Part shown: in pieces, positions 1-8,312 of the stretch
Layout: every line of letters begins with the position of its first letter
Position numbering within the stretch: the stretch's first letter is position 1
Program-made: the position numbers and the translations under genes
The notes under the pieces: generated by a model
Databases searched by the model: none
What the model was told of the DNA's origin: nothing
Seen by the model: only the letters and a program-made list of their open reading frames with translations
Origin: Acidobacteria bacterium Ga0077551
GTDB taxonomy: Bacteria; Pseudomonadota; Alphaproteobacteria; Caulobacterales; Hyphomonadaceae
Assembly (NCBI GenBank): GCA_001464545.1
Contig: LNFC01000023.1
Span: forward strand, 124,001-188,000
Direction of reading: 5' to 3'
DNA length: 64,000 nt

Positions 1-612
1 ACCTCGGCGACGATCAACGCCTCGATCCCGATCACGGTCAACGCCGACGGCGCCGAGTCCAAGGGCATCGAGTTCAACGGCGAGTGGCTGATCTCCGAGG
101 CGCTTTCGGTGCGCGGCAGCTACAGCCATTCCGAAGCTTCGTTGACAGCGCTCGCGCCGGGCCTTGTCGGTTCAATCACGCCGCCGGGCTTCGGCACGAT
201 CCTGATCGACGGCGAGGACGGGGACCGCCTTCCGGGCTCGCCGGAGGACCAGTTCTCCGTGTTCGGAACCTATGTGCATCAGTTGACGGCGGACCGCACA
301 CTGACCTTCAATGGCGGCTATGCCTGGCAGGGCGACGTGCTTTCCCGCACGGGCGACCGGGGCGGTGGGCTGACGCTGGATGCATATGGCGTCGCGAACG
401 TCTCGGCCGTGTACGATACCGGCCCCTGGGCCGCCTCGCTGTTCATCAACAACCTGTTCGACGAGTATTATGAGACCGGCGTGGTCTCGTCCTCGCTGTT
501 CAACCAGGTGCTGACGGACGCCGGTGGCGACCCGGTCTATACCCGCAGCTACTTCACCTATGTCGGAGCCCCGCGCGTCATCGGCGTGCGGTTCAATTAC
601 AGCTTCGAATAA
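1..612 (+). CDS. TonB-dependent receptor, C-terminal part (5' end outside window)
   Basis: The reading frame is open from base 1 to a TAA at 610-612, giving the last 203 residues of a larger outer-membrane protein. It shows alternating beta-strand segments, a typical late-barrel motif (FINNLFDEYYETG), and the final strand RVIGVRFNYSFE, which ends in an aromatic-rich beta signal as in TonB-dependent receptors that import siderophores, vitamins or oligomers. The plug domain and TonB box lie upstream of the window, so the substrate cannot be inferred. A hairpin terminator follows at 679-705. The family is secure from the C-terminal pattern; the ligand is unknown. Confidence 0.85.
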   Translation, partial: TSATINASIPITVNADGAESKGIEFNGEWLISEALSVRGSYSHSEASLTALAPGLVGSITPPGFGTILIDGEDGDRLPGSPEDQFSVFGTYVHQLTADRTLTFNGGYAWQGDVLSRTGDRGGGLTLDAYGVANVSAVYDTGPWAASLFINNLFDEYYETGVVSSSLFNQVLTDAGGDPVYTRSYFTYVGAPRVIGVRFNYSFE

Positions 613-678
613 ACTAGTCTGAAGCAGGCTGGGCGAGAGCCTGGCCTGACGGGGCACCGGGGGGTGTCAGACGGGAAA

Positions 679-705
679 AGGCCGCCTGCAAGGGCGGCCT
701 TTTTT
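679..705 (+). terminator. Rho-independent terminator after the TonB receptor
   Basis: An 8-bp perfect stem (AGGCCGCC at 679-686 and GGCGGCCT at 693-700) with a 6-nt loop is followed by a run of T at 700-705. It lies 67 bases after the receptor stop codon on the same strand. Confidence 0.8.
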
Positions 706-720
706 GTATTCACCCTTGAA

Positions 721-744
721 CCTCTCTCCAGCCTGCGGGAGAGG
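721..744. repeat. Palindromic hairpin next to the amidohydrolase stop
   Basis: CCTCTC at 721-726 pairs with GAGAGG at 739-744, with CC/GG extending the stem inside a one-base bulge. It sits nine bases beyond the stop of the minus-strand amidohydrolase and could end its transcript, although there is no clear T tract. Short palindromes of the GCGGGAGAGG type recur between genes in many alphaproteobacteria; that link is from general knowledge and was not checked here. Confidence 0.5.
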
Positions 745-752
745 GGAGCAGG

Positions 753-2030
753 TCAGTCCGCCAACCCGTCAAAAAACACGGCGCCATCCTTCATCACGAA
801 GTCGACGTCTTCCAGCTCGCGAACGTCCGCCAGCGGATCACCCATCACCGCGATGATGTCGGCGCGCTTGCCGGCCGTGAGGCTGCCGATCTCGCCGGCG
901 AGGCCGAAGAGTTCGGCATTTCCGATCGTGGCGGCGCGGATCGCATCGGCCGGGCTCATGCCCCATTTGACCATGAAGGCAAACTGCCGCGCGTTGAGGC
1001 CGTGGGTGTAGACGCCCGCATCGGTGCCGAACGCGATCTTTGCGCCGGCCTTCACGGCGGCCTGGAAGCGCTCGCGCTGCGCCTGACCGACGATCTTCTC
1101 CTTCTCCAGAGACTCCGGAAGAATGCCGGCCGCTTCGCCTTCGCCGAGGATGAAGTCCGACACGTAAATATCCATCGACAGGAAGATGCCCTTCTTGATC
1201 GCGGCCTTGAGGCTCTCGTCGGTGATCAGGCTCGCATGCTCGATTGAATCGACGCCCGCCTCGATGGCGGTGGCAATGCCCTTGGCGCCGTGGGCGTGCA
1301 CGGCGACCTTGAGGCCAAGCTCGTGCGCCTCGTCGACGATCGCCTTCATTTCCTCCAGCGTGAATTGCTGCGCGCCGATGGTCGTGCCTTTCGACAGCAC
1401 GCCGCCGGTGCCGCAGAACTTGATCACCTCAGCGCCGTATTTCTTGTTCTCGCGCACCTTCTGGCGCACCGCCCACGGACCATCGGCGACGCCGCCGCCA
1501 ACCGCGCGGTCTTCATACGGCAGGAGGTTGTTGTCGCAGTGCCCGCCGGTGATGCCGATCGACTGGCCGGCCGGAATGATCCGCGGGCCGGGCACTTCGC
1601 CGGAATCGATGGCGTCCTTGAGGTCGACATCCGCAAAGCCCGGGCCGCCAAGATTGCGTACGGTCGTGAAGCCGGCGCGCAGCGTCTTCTCCGCGTTCGC
1701 GACGCCGGAGATGGCGGAGCGCGAAGTGGAAACCGCGAGGCGGCGATAGCCGTGCAGGTCGGACCGGCTGGTCAGGTGGACATGGCTGTCGGACAGGCCG
1801 GGCAGCAGGAAGGCGCCTTTCATCTCGATCCGGGGTACGCCCGAGGCGCCGAGCGTGCCGGCCCGGCCCACCGCCTTGATGCGGCCGTCCTCGATCAGGA
1901 TGTCATGATCCTTCATCACGGTGCCGCGCTCGACATCGATAACATGGCCGCCGGAAAGAAGGATCGTCTCGGCTGCGGCGCCGAGGCTGAGGGCGAGGAG
2001 GCTGGCGGCAGAGAGCAGGGCGCGAAGCAT
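753..2030 (-). CDS. Secreted metal-dependent amidohydrolase (imidazolonepropionase/Xaa-Pro dipeptidase-like)
   Basis: This 425-residue protein belongs to the amidohydrolase superfamily, which hydrolyses C-N bonds in a metal-containing TIM barrel. The ATG at 2030 is chosen because it starts a clear signal peptide (MLRALLSAASLLALSLGAAA); the frame continues upstream to 2108 without support. Visible metal and active-site motifs are DSHVHL (HxH), VHAHG, SIEHAS and FGTDAG, in the usual order. The C-terminus returns to the small beta-sandwich (GKRADIIAVMGDPL). The closest family resemblance is to periplasmic Xaa-Pro/Xaa-Arg dipeptidase-like enzymes, but the substrate is not fixed by sequence. It is divergent from rarD, sharing a 123-bp gap. 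Confidence 0.85.
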   Translation of the reverse strand: MLRALLSAASLLALSLGAAAETILLSGGHVIDVERGTVMKDHDILIEDGRIKAVGRAGTLGASGVPRIEMKGAFLLPGLSDSHVHLTSRSDLHGYRRLAVSTSRSAISGVANAEKTLRAGFTTVRNLGGPGFADVDLKDAIDSGEVPGPRIIPAGQSIGITGGHCDNNLLPYEDRAVGGGVADGPWAVRQKVRENKKYGAEVIKFCGTGGVLSKGTTIGAQQFTLEEMKAIVDEAHELGLKVAVHAHGAKGIATAIEAGVDSIEHASLITDESLKAAIKKGIFLSMDIYVSDFILGEGEAAGILPESLEKEKIVGQAQRERFQAAVKAGAKIAFGTDAGVYTHGLNARQFAFMVKWGMSPADAIRAATIGNAELFGLAGEIGSLTAGKRADIIAVMGDPLADVRELEDVDFVMKDGAVFFDGLAD

Positions 2031-2153
2031 GAGGCGGTTCCGGGGGTCTGGTTGCCCTCCAGACCTAGCGCCCGGACGGGATGTTGGCCAGTGCAACGCG
2101 GCGCGCAAAATCCGAGTGGCGCGGGTTTGGGCGCCGGCCTATAGGTCCCGCGC

Positions 2154-3065
2154 ATGAACGCCGCCCTGCGCCTCGGATTTCCTGCCGCCCTCGGCTGCTA
2201 CCTGATCTGGGGCAGCCTGCCGCTGTACATCCGCGCGATGAGCCATGTAAGCGCGTTCGAGCTGCTGGCGCACCGGATCCTCTGGTCGGTGCCGACCGCG
2301 ATCCTGCTGATTGCGCTGGCCGCCAACTGGCGCGACGTAAAGGCGGCGTTCACCGGCTCGAACCTCAAATGGCTGGCGCTCTCCAGCGTCCTGATCGCAT
2401 CCAACTGGGCGATCTATATATGGGCGGTCAATGCCGGCCGGGCGATGGAGGCCTCGCTCGGTTATTACATCAACCCGCTGGTCAACGTGCTGTTCGGCAT
2501 GCTGATCTTTTCGGAGACGCTGCGGATCGCGCAATGGGTCGCCGTGGGGATTGCCACCATCGGTGTCGTGATCATGGCCTTCGCGTTCGGGCATGTGCCC
2601 TGGGTGGCGCTGGCGCTGTGTACGACGTTCGCGTGCTATGGCGTGATCCGGAAGAAAGTGGTGATCGACAGCCGCGCCGGCTTCCTCGTCGAGGTCGCGC
2701 TGCTCGCGCCGCTCGCCGCGCTCTGGCTGGTCTGGTTTGCAACGACGCAGCCGGACGGGCGCTGGATGGGGGAGGGTGGTTGGGACATCGCGCTGCTGAT
2801 CGCAGCAGGCCCGATCACGGCAGTGCCGCTGATCCTGTTCGCGCTGGCAGCCAAGCGCCTGAAGCTCTCGACCATCGGCATGATGCAGTACATCGGCCCG
2901 ACGCTGCAGTTCCTGATCGCGCTGTTCGTGTTCAAGGAAGCGTTCAGCCCGGTGCACGCGGTGGCCTTTGGCTTCATCTGGACCGCGCTGGTGATCTTTA
3001 CGGCCGACAGCCTCATGGGCGACGCCAAGGCGCGGCGGCTGGCGCGCGCGGCCCGGCCGGCCTGA
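2154..3065 (+). CDS. rarD: RarD-type EamA family transporter
   Basis: A 303-residue integral membrane protein with about ten hydrophobic segments arranged as two EamA repeats. The N-terminal block (LIWGSLPLYIRAMSHVSAFE, then LLAHRILWS) is characteristic of the RarD branch of the drug/metabolite transporter superfamily, historically annotated as chloramphenicol-sensitive protein RarD. Its true substrate is poorly known in the family. The gene stands alone between a divergent amidohydrolase and a convergent LysE gene. The length matches RarD proteins (about 290-310 residues). Confidence 0.88.
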   Translation: MNAALRLGFPAALGCYLIWGSLPLYIRAMSHVSAFELLAHRILWSVPTAILLIALAANWRDVKAAFTGSNLKWLALSSVLIASNWAIYIWAVNAGRAMEASLGYYINPLVNVLFGMLIFSETLRIAQWVAVGIATIGVVIMAFAFGHVPWVALALCTTFACYGVIRKKVVIDSRAGFLVEVALLAPLAALWLVWFATTQPDGRWMGEGGWDIALLIAAGPITAVPLILFALAAKRLKLSTIGMMQYIGPTLQFLIALFVFKEAFSPVHAVAFGFIWTALVIFTADSLMGDAKARRLARAARPA

Positions 3066-3070
3066 AGCAC

Positions 3071-3101
3071 AAAAAAACGGCGGAACCCGAAGGCGCCGCC
3101 G
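3071..3101 (-). terminator. Rho-independent terminator for the LysE-family gene
   Basis: Read on the minus strand, a CGGCGG/CCGCCG stem (3096-3101 with 3078-3083) is followed by seven T residues (AAAAAAA at 3071-3077 on the plus strand). It lies about 76 bases past the LysE stop and just after the convergent rarD stop. Confidence 0.7.
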
Positions 3102-3176
3102 CTAAGTCTGTCGAATGCTGATGAGAGCATTGTTCAATTCACCGAAACAAGTGCAATGCACGTGCCAGACGCAGGC

Positions 3177-3797
3177 TCAGCCCCGCGGCGGGCTTAGGGC
3201 GAGCCACGCGGCAATCGCAATCAGAAGGCCCGTGAAAGTTAACCGCGCCGCGAGCGAGGTGCGCCAGGTCTCGAGCCGCGCCCCGATCTGGGCGGCGAGC
3301 AGTACGATGCCGAAATGCACGAGGGTGGCGACAGTCAGGTGGATCGCGCCGAGCAGCAGGCTCTGCTGCCAGACGGGCAGGGCGCTGGCGGGGTCCACGA
3401 ACTGGTTGATCAGCAGAACATAGAAGGCGAGCGCCTTGGGGTTCAATACGTTCGCGATCAGGCCGCGCCGGAAGCCGCGCTCCTGGCCGACTGCTGACAG
3501 GGCGACAGAGCCCGTGTCCGACCAGGCCTCCCAGGCGAGGTAGAGCATGAAGGCGATGCCGGCCCAGTGCAGCCCGGTGTGAACACTCGGCACACTGACG
3601 ATCAGCGCCGTGAGGCCGGTGACCGCGGCGATGAGCTGCAGGGAGAGGCCGGTGAAAATTCCGGCAACCGCGCCGAAGGCGGGCTTCCGACCCTCGCGGA
3701 TCGTCAGGGCCGCCAGCCAGCCCATGTTGGGGCCGGGCGTCAGCTCGATGACGGCGACCGCGAACAGGAAACCGATCCAGTCAAACCCGTCCGGCAT
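3177..3797 (-). CDS. LysE/RhtB family amino-acid exporter
   Basis: A 206-residue membrane protein with six predicted hydrophobic helices. The N-terminal motif ELTPGPNMGWLAALTIREG is diagnostic of the LysE/RhtB superfamily, which exports amino acids or their analogues from the cytoplasm. The later block NVLNPKALAFYVLLINQFV is also standard for the family. The gene follows the serine hydrolase gene with a 4-base gap (3798-3801), so the two are probably cotranscribed. A terminator is visible downstream at 3071-3101. The exported substrate is not predictable from sequence. Confidence 0.88.
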   Translation of the reverse strand: MPDGFDWIGFLFAVAVIELTPGPNMGWLAALTIREGRKPAFGAVAGIFTGLSLQLIAAVTGLTALIVSVPSVHTGLHWAGIAFMLYLAWEAWSDTGSVALSAVGQERGFRRGLIANVLNPKALAFYVLLINQFVDPASALPVWQQSLLLGAIHLTVATLVHFGIVLLAAQIGARLETWRTSLAARLTFTGLLIAIAAWLALSPPRG

Positions 3798-3801
3798 CTG
3801 G

Positions 3802-4926
3802 CTACAGGCACCCCGCGACCGCTTCGACGAGGCGCACGGCGCGCGGGTCGCCGACCAGGCTGCTCGACTGGCGGTTCATCACATAGGCGCAGGTCAGCCC
3901 CCGCGAAGGCGAGGCAATGGCGAGCGAGCCGCCCCAGCCGCAATGGCCGAGCCCGTCCTCGAAGGGCCCGAAGGCCTTGAGGTTATTGTGCATGATGCCG
4001 GCGCCGAAGCGCGTGACCATCGGCAGCACGAGGTCCGGCCCGTCCACGCGCGCGGCGGTCAGCCCCGCAAAAGTGCCGGGCCGCATCAGGCGCTTGCCGC
4101 CGATCAGGCCGACATTCGCATAGGCATCGTAGAGGGTCGCCACGGCCGAGGCGGTGCCATGTCCGTTGGCGGAGGGAATCTCGATCTCGCGCCAGATCGC
4201 GCCGCCCCGGTCGGGCGCCGACCATTTCGTCAGGAAAGCCGCGCGGCGCGGCGGCGTGATCTCGCCCAGCGGGGCGAGCGCCTTGGGGCGCAGGATTTCG
4301 GCGACGCGGTAATGCTCCGCCTCCGGAAGGCCGATGCGGAAGTCGATGCCGAGCGGCGCGGTGACGTCTTCGCGCAGGATCGTGCCGAGCGTGCGGCCCG
4401 TGATGCGGGCGACGATCTCGCCCACGAGATAGCCCCAGGTCAGCGGATGATAGCCATGCGCGCTGCCGGGCGGCCACATCGGGGCAAGCGCCGCGAGGGC
4501 GGCGGCGCAGGCGGGCGGGTCGAGCCAGAGGGCGGGGTCAATCTCATCAATGAACCCCGGCAGGCCCGCCTGATGGCTTGCGACTTCGCCGATGGTGATC
4601 GCCTCTTTTCCATTCGCTGCAAACTCCGGCCAGACTTCGGAGACGGGCGTTTCGTAGCCAGCAGGCAAGGCCTCGGTCGCCATGGCCAGCATGAGCGCCG
4701 CGATGCCCTTGGTGGTGGAGTAGACCGGCACGATGGTGCCCGCGTCCCAGGGCCGTGTGCCCGCGCGGTCGGCCCAGCCGCCGTGAAGGTCGACAATCAC
4801 CTCGCCGTCCAGCAACACCGCAAAGCCCGCGCCCTGTTCCTCGCCGCGCGCGAAATTGTCCGCGAAGGCGTCCTGCACGGCGTCGAAGCCGGGCGCGGTG
4901 AAGCCGCTGAAAGGCGTGTCGGGCAT
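3802..4926 (-). CDS. Serine hydrolase, class C beta-lactamase/esterase family
   Basis: This 374-residue protein has the beta-lactamase-type serine hydrolase fold. The catalytic SxxK motif is in VYSTTKG (Ser70, Lys73 counted from the ATG at 4926). A Tyr-containing motif appears in YHPLTWGYLVGEIV, and a glycine-rich block (GHCGWGGSLAIASP) occupies the KTG-like position. This arrangement is that of EstB-type esterases rather than true beta-lactamases, and no signal peptide is seen, so a cytoplasmic esterase or peptidase role is more likely than antibiotic resistance. The frame is open upstream to 5028, but that would overlap the divergent lyase gene. It forms a unit with the LysE exporter. Confidence 0.85.
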   Translation of the reverse strand: MPDTPFSGFTAPGFDAVQDAFADNFARGEEQGAGFAVLLDGEVIVDLHGGWADRAGTRPWDAGTIVPVYSTTKGIAALMLAMATEALPAGYETPVSEVWPEFAANGKEAITIGEVASHQAGLPGFIDEIDPALWLDPPACAAALAALAPMWPPGSAHGYHPLTWGYLVGEIVARITGRTLGTILREDVTAPLGIDFRIGLPEAEHYRVAEILRPKALAPLGEITPPRRAAFLTKWSAPDRGGAIWREIEIPSANGHGTASAVATLYDAYANVGLIGGKRLMRPGTFAGLTAARVDGPDLVLPMVTRFGAGIMHNNLKAFGPFEDGLGHCGWGGSLAIASPSRGLTCAYVMNRQSSSLVGDPRAVRLVEAVAGCL

Positions 4927-5020
4927 GGCGGGCCTCGGTTGCCCGGCCGCATTGATTTCGCGCCGGAAACAGGCCACCCCTTCGCCCCTGAAGTCTGCCT
5001 CGTCAAGGAGTCCCGCCCTC

Positions 5021-5899
5021 ATGTCCACCGCTCACCGCCCGCGCCGTTCCTGCCTCTACATGCCGGGCGCCAATGCCCGCGCCATGGAGAAAGCCCGCGA
5101 GATTCCCGCCGACACGCTGATCCTCGACCTGGAGGACGCGGTTGCTCCCGAGGCGAAAGGCGAGGCGCGCGGCGCGATTGCCGCGGCGCTGAACGCCGGC
5201 GGATACGGCCCGCGCGAACTGCTCGTCCGGATGAACGGGCTCGATACCGAATGGGGGCATGCCGATCTCGAGATGGCGGTGGCCGCCGGCGCGCACGCAG
5301 TGCTGGCGCCGAAGGTGACCAGCGCCCGTGATATCGAACGGCTGGACGCAGCGCTGACCAAGGTCGGGGCCGGCCCAGGCTTTTCGCTCTGGGTGATGAT
5401 CGAGATGCCGCTCGCCATTCTCAACATAAAGGAGATCGCGGCGGCGAAGACCGGCTCGCGCCTCACGACCTTCGTGATGGGCACCAATGACCTTGCAAAG
5501 GAATACCGTGCCCGGATGACCCCGGACCGGCTCGCCTTCCAGACCGCGCTGCAGCTCTCGGTCGCGGCGGCGCGCGCCTACGGCCTCACGGCCATCGACG
5601 GCGTCTACAATGACATCAAGAACGAGACGGGCTTCGCCGCCGAATGCGAACAGGGCCGCGACCTCGGCTTTGACGGCAAGACGCTGATCCACCCCTCGCA
5701 GGTCGAGATGTGCAACCGCGTCTTCGCGCCGTCGGCCGCCGACGTGGACCAGGCCCGCGCCGTGATCGAGGCGTTCGCGGACCCGGCAAACGCCGGCAAG
5801 GGCGTTCTGAAGGTCAACGGCAAGATGACCGAGCTGCTGCACCTCGACGAAGCGCGCCGGACCGTGGCGATGGACGAGGCGATCCGGGCGTTGGCTTAG
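5021..5899 (+). CDS. CoA-ester lyase of the HpcH/HpaI (CitE-like) family
   Basis: A 292-residue TIM-barrel protein. The ATG at 5021 is preceded by AAGGAG at 5005-5010. Family motifs in order are RSCLYMPGANARAMEKA (CoA binding), ILDLEDAV (metal and substrate), VRMNGLDTEWG, VMIEMPLAILN (metal-binding Glu), FVMGTNDLAKE (metal-binding Asp) and LIHPSQVE. Relatives cleave or hydrolyse malyl-CoA, methylmalyl-CoA or citramalyl-CoA. A MaoC hydratase resembling mesaconyl-CoA hydratase lies less than 1 kb downstream, and a second member of this family is at 55262-56317, which supports a role in C4/C5 acyl-CoA metabolism. Whether it acts as lyase or as malyl-CoA thioesterase cannot be decided here. Confidence 0.85.
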   Translation: MSTAHRPRRSCLYMPGANARAMEKAREIPADTLILDLEDAVAPEAKGEARGAIAAALNAGGYGPRELLVRMNGLDTEWGHADLEMAVAAGAHAVLAPKVTSARDIERLDAALTKVGAGPGFSLWVMIEMPLAILNIKEIAAAKTGSRLTTFVMGTNDLAKEYRARMTPDRLAFQTALQLSVAAARAYGLTAIDGVYNDIKNETGFAAECEQGRDLGFDGKTLIHPSQVEMCNRVFAPSAADVDQARAVIEAFADPANAGKGVLKVNGKMTELLHLDEARRTVAMDEAIRALA

Positions 5900-5972
5900 G
5901 CACTTGGGCCACAGGACTCGACACAGCGCCGTCCGCCCCTAACTCCTCACCCATCAGACAACGGAGCCCCCC

Positions 5973-6320
5973 ATGACCTATCTCCTCATCCACAATCCCG
6001 GTTGCGGCTCGTCCAAGAAGGGGCTGGAGCTGCTGGAAGCGAACGGGGTGACGCCGCAGGTGCGAAAGTACATGAGCGCGGCAGAGCGGCTCTCGGTGGA
6101 AGAGCTCAAGGACATCGCGAAGAAGATGGGCGGGGTTTCGCCGCGCGTGTTCCTGCGGGAGGCGGACGCCAAGGCGGCCGGGCTCGCCGAGACTGCGAGC
6201 GACGACAAGGTCTACGCCGCGATGGCCGAGAATCCGAAGCTGATCCAGCGGCCGATCGGTATCAACGGCAAGAAGGCCGTGCTCGGACGGCCCAACGCCA
6301 AGCTGCTCGAGATCCTGTGA
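5973..6320 (+). CDS. ArsC/Spx-like thioredoxin-fold reductase
   Basis: A 115-residue protein of the ArsC family. The N-terminal HNPGCGSSKKGL motif places the catalytic cysteine at the start of helix 1, as in glutaredoxin-coupled arsenate reductases. Arginines at the positions expected to bind oxyanion are present in VFLREAD, LIQRPIG and LGRPN. The length is slightly shorter than plasmid ArsC (about 140) and close to chromosomal YffB/ArsC homologues. There is no ars regulator or arsenite pump nearby, so a housekeeping redox role is as likely as arsenic resistance. It follows the CoA-ester lyase by 73 bases. Confidence 0.8.
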   Translation: MTYLLIHNPGCGSSKKGLELLEANGVTPQVRKYMSAAERLSVEELKDIAKKMGGVSPRVFLREADAKAAGLAETASDDKVYAAMAENPKLIQRPIGINGKKAVLGRPNAKLLEIL

Positions 6321-6424
6321 GAGCCGCGCAATTTTGTCGCAGAACGGGCCCTGCCGGGGCCTGTCGATCAAATTTCACCGATCGGATTCGCCAAATTTCA
6401 GGCCGGGCGTGGGACACTCGGCGG

Positions 6425-6694
6425 ATGATGATCCTCGCCCTTGTCTTCGCCAGTCTCCTGCTCGCCTTTGCGGCCTTTGCGGCCTTCGGGCTGCCCTACA
6501 TGCTGATGGGCGCCCGGGCGTTCGAGGAATTCGGCGAGCGGCCGGACGCGCAGGCCATGGCCAGCGTGCTTGCGGCGGCGGCAGCCCTGATCGCGGCGCT
6601 GCCCTTTGTCGCTCCCGCCTTGATTTCGCCGGGCCCTCAGGTGCAGGTGTTCGCCGAGACCGTGCTGGGCGCGGCGTCCCCGTTCCGGAGCTGA
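6425..6694 (+). CDS. Small two-helix membrane protein of unknown function
   Basis: An 89-residue protein that I do not recognise. It starts at the first of two adjacent ATG codons and contains two hydrophobic stretches (about residues 1-30 and 47-68) separated by a charged linker with FEEFGERPDAQA. It lies in the same direction between the ArsC-like gene and the MaoC gene. The codon use matches its neighbours, which supports it being coding. The frame is open upstream to 6002, but that region overlaps the ArsC gene in another frame. Confidence 0.55.
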   Translation: MMILALVFASLLLAFAAFAAFGLPYMLMGARAFEEFGERPDAQAMASVLAAAAALIAALPFVAPALISPGPQVQVFAETVLGAASPFRS

Positions 6695-6725
6695 CGCGCG
6701 TTTCCCGCTAACCAAGGAGACGGAC

Positions 6726-7802
6726 GTGGCAGGCGCAGCGACGATTCAGAAAACCGGGACGTTGAAGTCGAACCCCGGAAATTTCTTCGAGGATTTCAAG
6801 CCCGGCGACACGCTGGTGCATGCGACGCCGCAGACGGTGACCGAGGGAGACCTCGCCCTCTACCGCGCCCTGAACGGCAGCCGGTTTGCGCAATACTCCT
6901 GCGCCGAGTTTGCCCGCAGCGTCGGCCTGCCGGGCCTCGGCGCCGATCCCCTGCATGCCTTCCACATCGTCTTCGGCAAGAGCGTGCCGGACATCTCCCT
7001 GAACGCCGTGGCGAACCTCGGCTATGCCGACGGCCGCTTCCTGCGCCCGGTCATGCCCGGCGACACCCTGCGCGCGACCAGCGAAGTGATCGGGGTGAAG
7101 GAGAACTCCAACGGCAAGACCGGGGTCGTCTGGGTGCGGACGAACGGGCGCAACCAGTACGGCGAAGACGTGCTGAACTATGTGCGCTGGGTGATGGTCA
7201 ACAAGCGCGACGAGGCCTCGCCCGCGCCTACGCCGGTGGTGCCGGATCTGCCACCAGCGGTCGCGGCCAAGGACTTGTCCGGCTTTCCCCAAATGAAGCG
7301 CTGGAACATCGCCGAGTCCGGCAGCCGGCACATGTACGAAGACTACGAGATCGGCGAGAAGATCAACCACAGCGACGGCATGACCATCCAGGAGGCGGAG
7401 CACCAGATCGCGACGCGTCTCTACCAGAACACCGCCAAGGTCCACTTCGATTTCCATGGCCAGAAGGAAAGCCGGTTCGGCAAGCGCCTGATCTATGGGG
7501 GGGTGGTGATCTCGATCGCCCGCTCGCTATCGTTCAACGGCCTCGCCAATGCCGGGCAGATGCTGGCGATCAATGCCGGCAGCCATGTCAGCCCGCTGTT
7601 TGCCTGGGACACGATCTATGCCTGGAGCGAAGTGCTGGACAAGGCGGAGCTGTCGGAGACCTGCGGCGCGCTGCGCTTGCGCCTCGTCGCGGTGAAAGAC
7701 CAGCCGCCGGGCGATTTCGCCTACAAGAACGCCGAAGGCAAGTACGCTGACGGCGTACTGCTCGACTTCGATTATTGGGCCGCGATACCCCGGGCCCGCT
7801 GA
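6726..7802 (+). CDS. MaoC-family acyl-CoA hydratase, probably mesaconyl-CoA hydratase
   Basis: A 358-residue protein with two hot-dog halves. The start is a GTG at 6726, preceded by AAGGAGA at 6714-6720. The first half opens with NPGNFFEDFKPGDTLVHATP and TVTEGDLALYRALNGSRF; the second begins near MYEDYEIGEKINHSDG. Length and opening block match beta-methylmalyl-CoA dehydratase (mesaconyl-CoA hydratase) of the ethylmalonyl-CoA pathway, which interconverts mesaconyl-CoA and beta-methylmalyl-CoA. The CoA-ester lyase at 5021-5899 would act on the product. The MaoC family assignment is firm and the specific substrate is inferred. Confidence 0.78.
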   Translation: MAGAATIQKTGTLKSNPGNFFEDFKPGDTLVHATPQTVTEGDLALYRALNGSRFAQYSCAEFARSVGLPGLGADPLHAFHIVFGKSVPDISLNAVANLGYADGRFLRPVMPGDTLRATSEVIGVKENSNGKTGVVWVRTNGRNQYGEDVLNYVRWVMVNKRDEASPAPTPVVPDLPPAVAAKDLSGFPQMKRWNIAESGSRHMYEDYEIGEKINHSDGMTIQEAEHQIATRLYQNTAKVHFDFHGQKESRFGKRLIYGGVVISIARSLSFNGLANAGQMLAINAGSHVSPLFAWDTIYAWSEVLDKAELSETCGALRLRLVAVKDQPPGDFAYKNAEGKYADGVLLDFDYWAAIPRAR

Positions 7803-7824
7803 CGTAGCCCGAAAGACGTCCTAT

Positions 7825-8250
7825 ATGGGGGCGATGGGCGGCTATCTTCCTTACGTGGATTTCACAGAGTTTGCGACGGCGCTGGCGATTTTCCTGTCGG
7901 CGCTTGTCAGCCTGATCGGCACGTCGGGGCGCAAGCGCTCGATTGCGCAGGGCGAGGCCAAGCTGTCGGACCTCGCCGAGATGACCGGCATCCTGAACCC
8001 CAAGCAGCTGATGGCCGTGTTCGGCCCGCCTGACATGGGGCGCACCTGGCCGGGCGTGACTTTGTTGGATGTGCGCCGGGCCCGCGGCCCGATGGGTTGG
8101 CTGATGTCGAGCGACCTTGTGGACTATGCCTGCATGGCGGCCGCAGCCGCCGTGCTGGTGTTCGACTACTGGCTTGTGCCGCTGGCCCTGATGTTTGCTT
8201 TGGGCGTTCAACTGGCGGGATGGGTGGTCTCTGCGCGCGTTCCGAAATGA
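7825..8250 (+). CDS. Hypothetical membrane protein
   Basis: A 141-residue protein without a recognised domain. It has an N-terminal hydrophobic helix (about residues 12-32), a soluble middle part rich in Gly, Pro and charged residues (about 33-98) and two closely spaced hydrophobic segments near the C-terminus (about 100-135). It begins 22 bases after the MaoC gene and ends 62 bases before dapF on the same strand, so it may be part of a run of cotranscribed genes. A second ATG at 7834 is an alternative start. No function is proposed. Confidence 0.6.
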   Translation: MGAMGGYLPYVDFTEFATALAIFLSALVSLIGTSGRKRSIAQGEAKLSDLAEMTGILNPKQLMAVFGPPDMGRTWPGVTLLDVRRARGPMGWLMSSDLVDYACMAAAAAVLVFDYWLVPLALMFALGVQLAGWVVSARVPK

Positions 8251-8312
8251 ACAGCGAAGTGAGGCTTTTGGGCCGCTTCCCGCAGACGCTGAAACCCGGT
8301 AGGACTCCCCAC

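Noticed and set aside
3802-4926. Antibiotic-resistance beta-lactamase
   Set aside because: SxxK is present, but there is no signal peptide and the remaining motifs fit EstB-like esterases better.
3610-5331. 573-codon plus-strand open frame opposite the serine hydrolase
   Set aside because: It runs antisense to a clear hydrolase gene and into the lyase gene in a wrong frame; composition is typical of GC-rich shadows.
5973-6320. Arsenic-resistance operon
   Set aside because: Only an ArsC-like gene is present; no ArsR, ArsB or Acr3 gene is adjacent.
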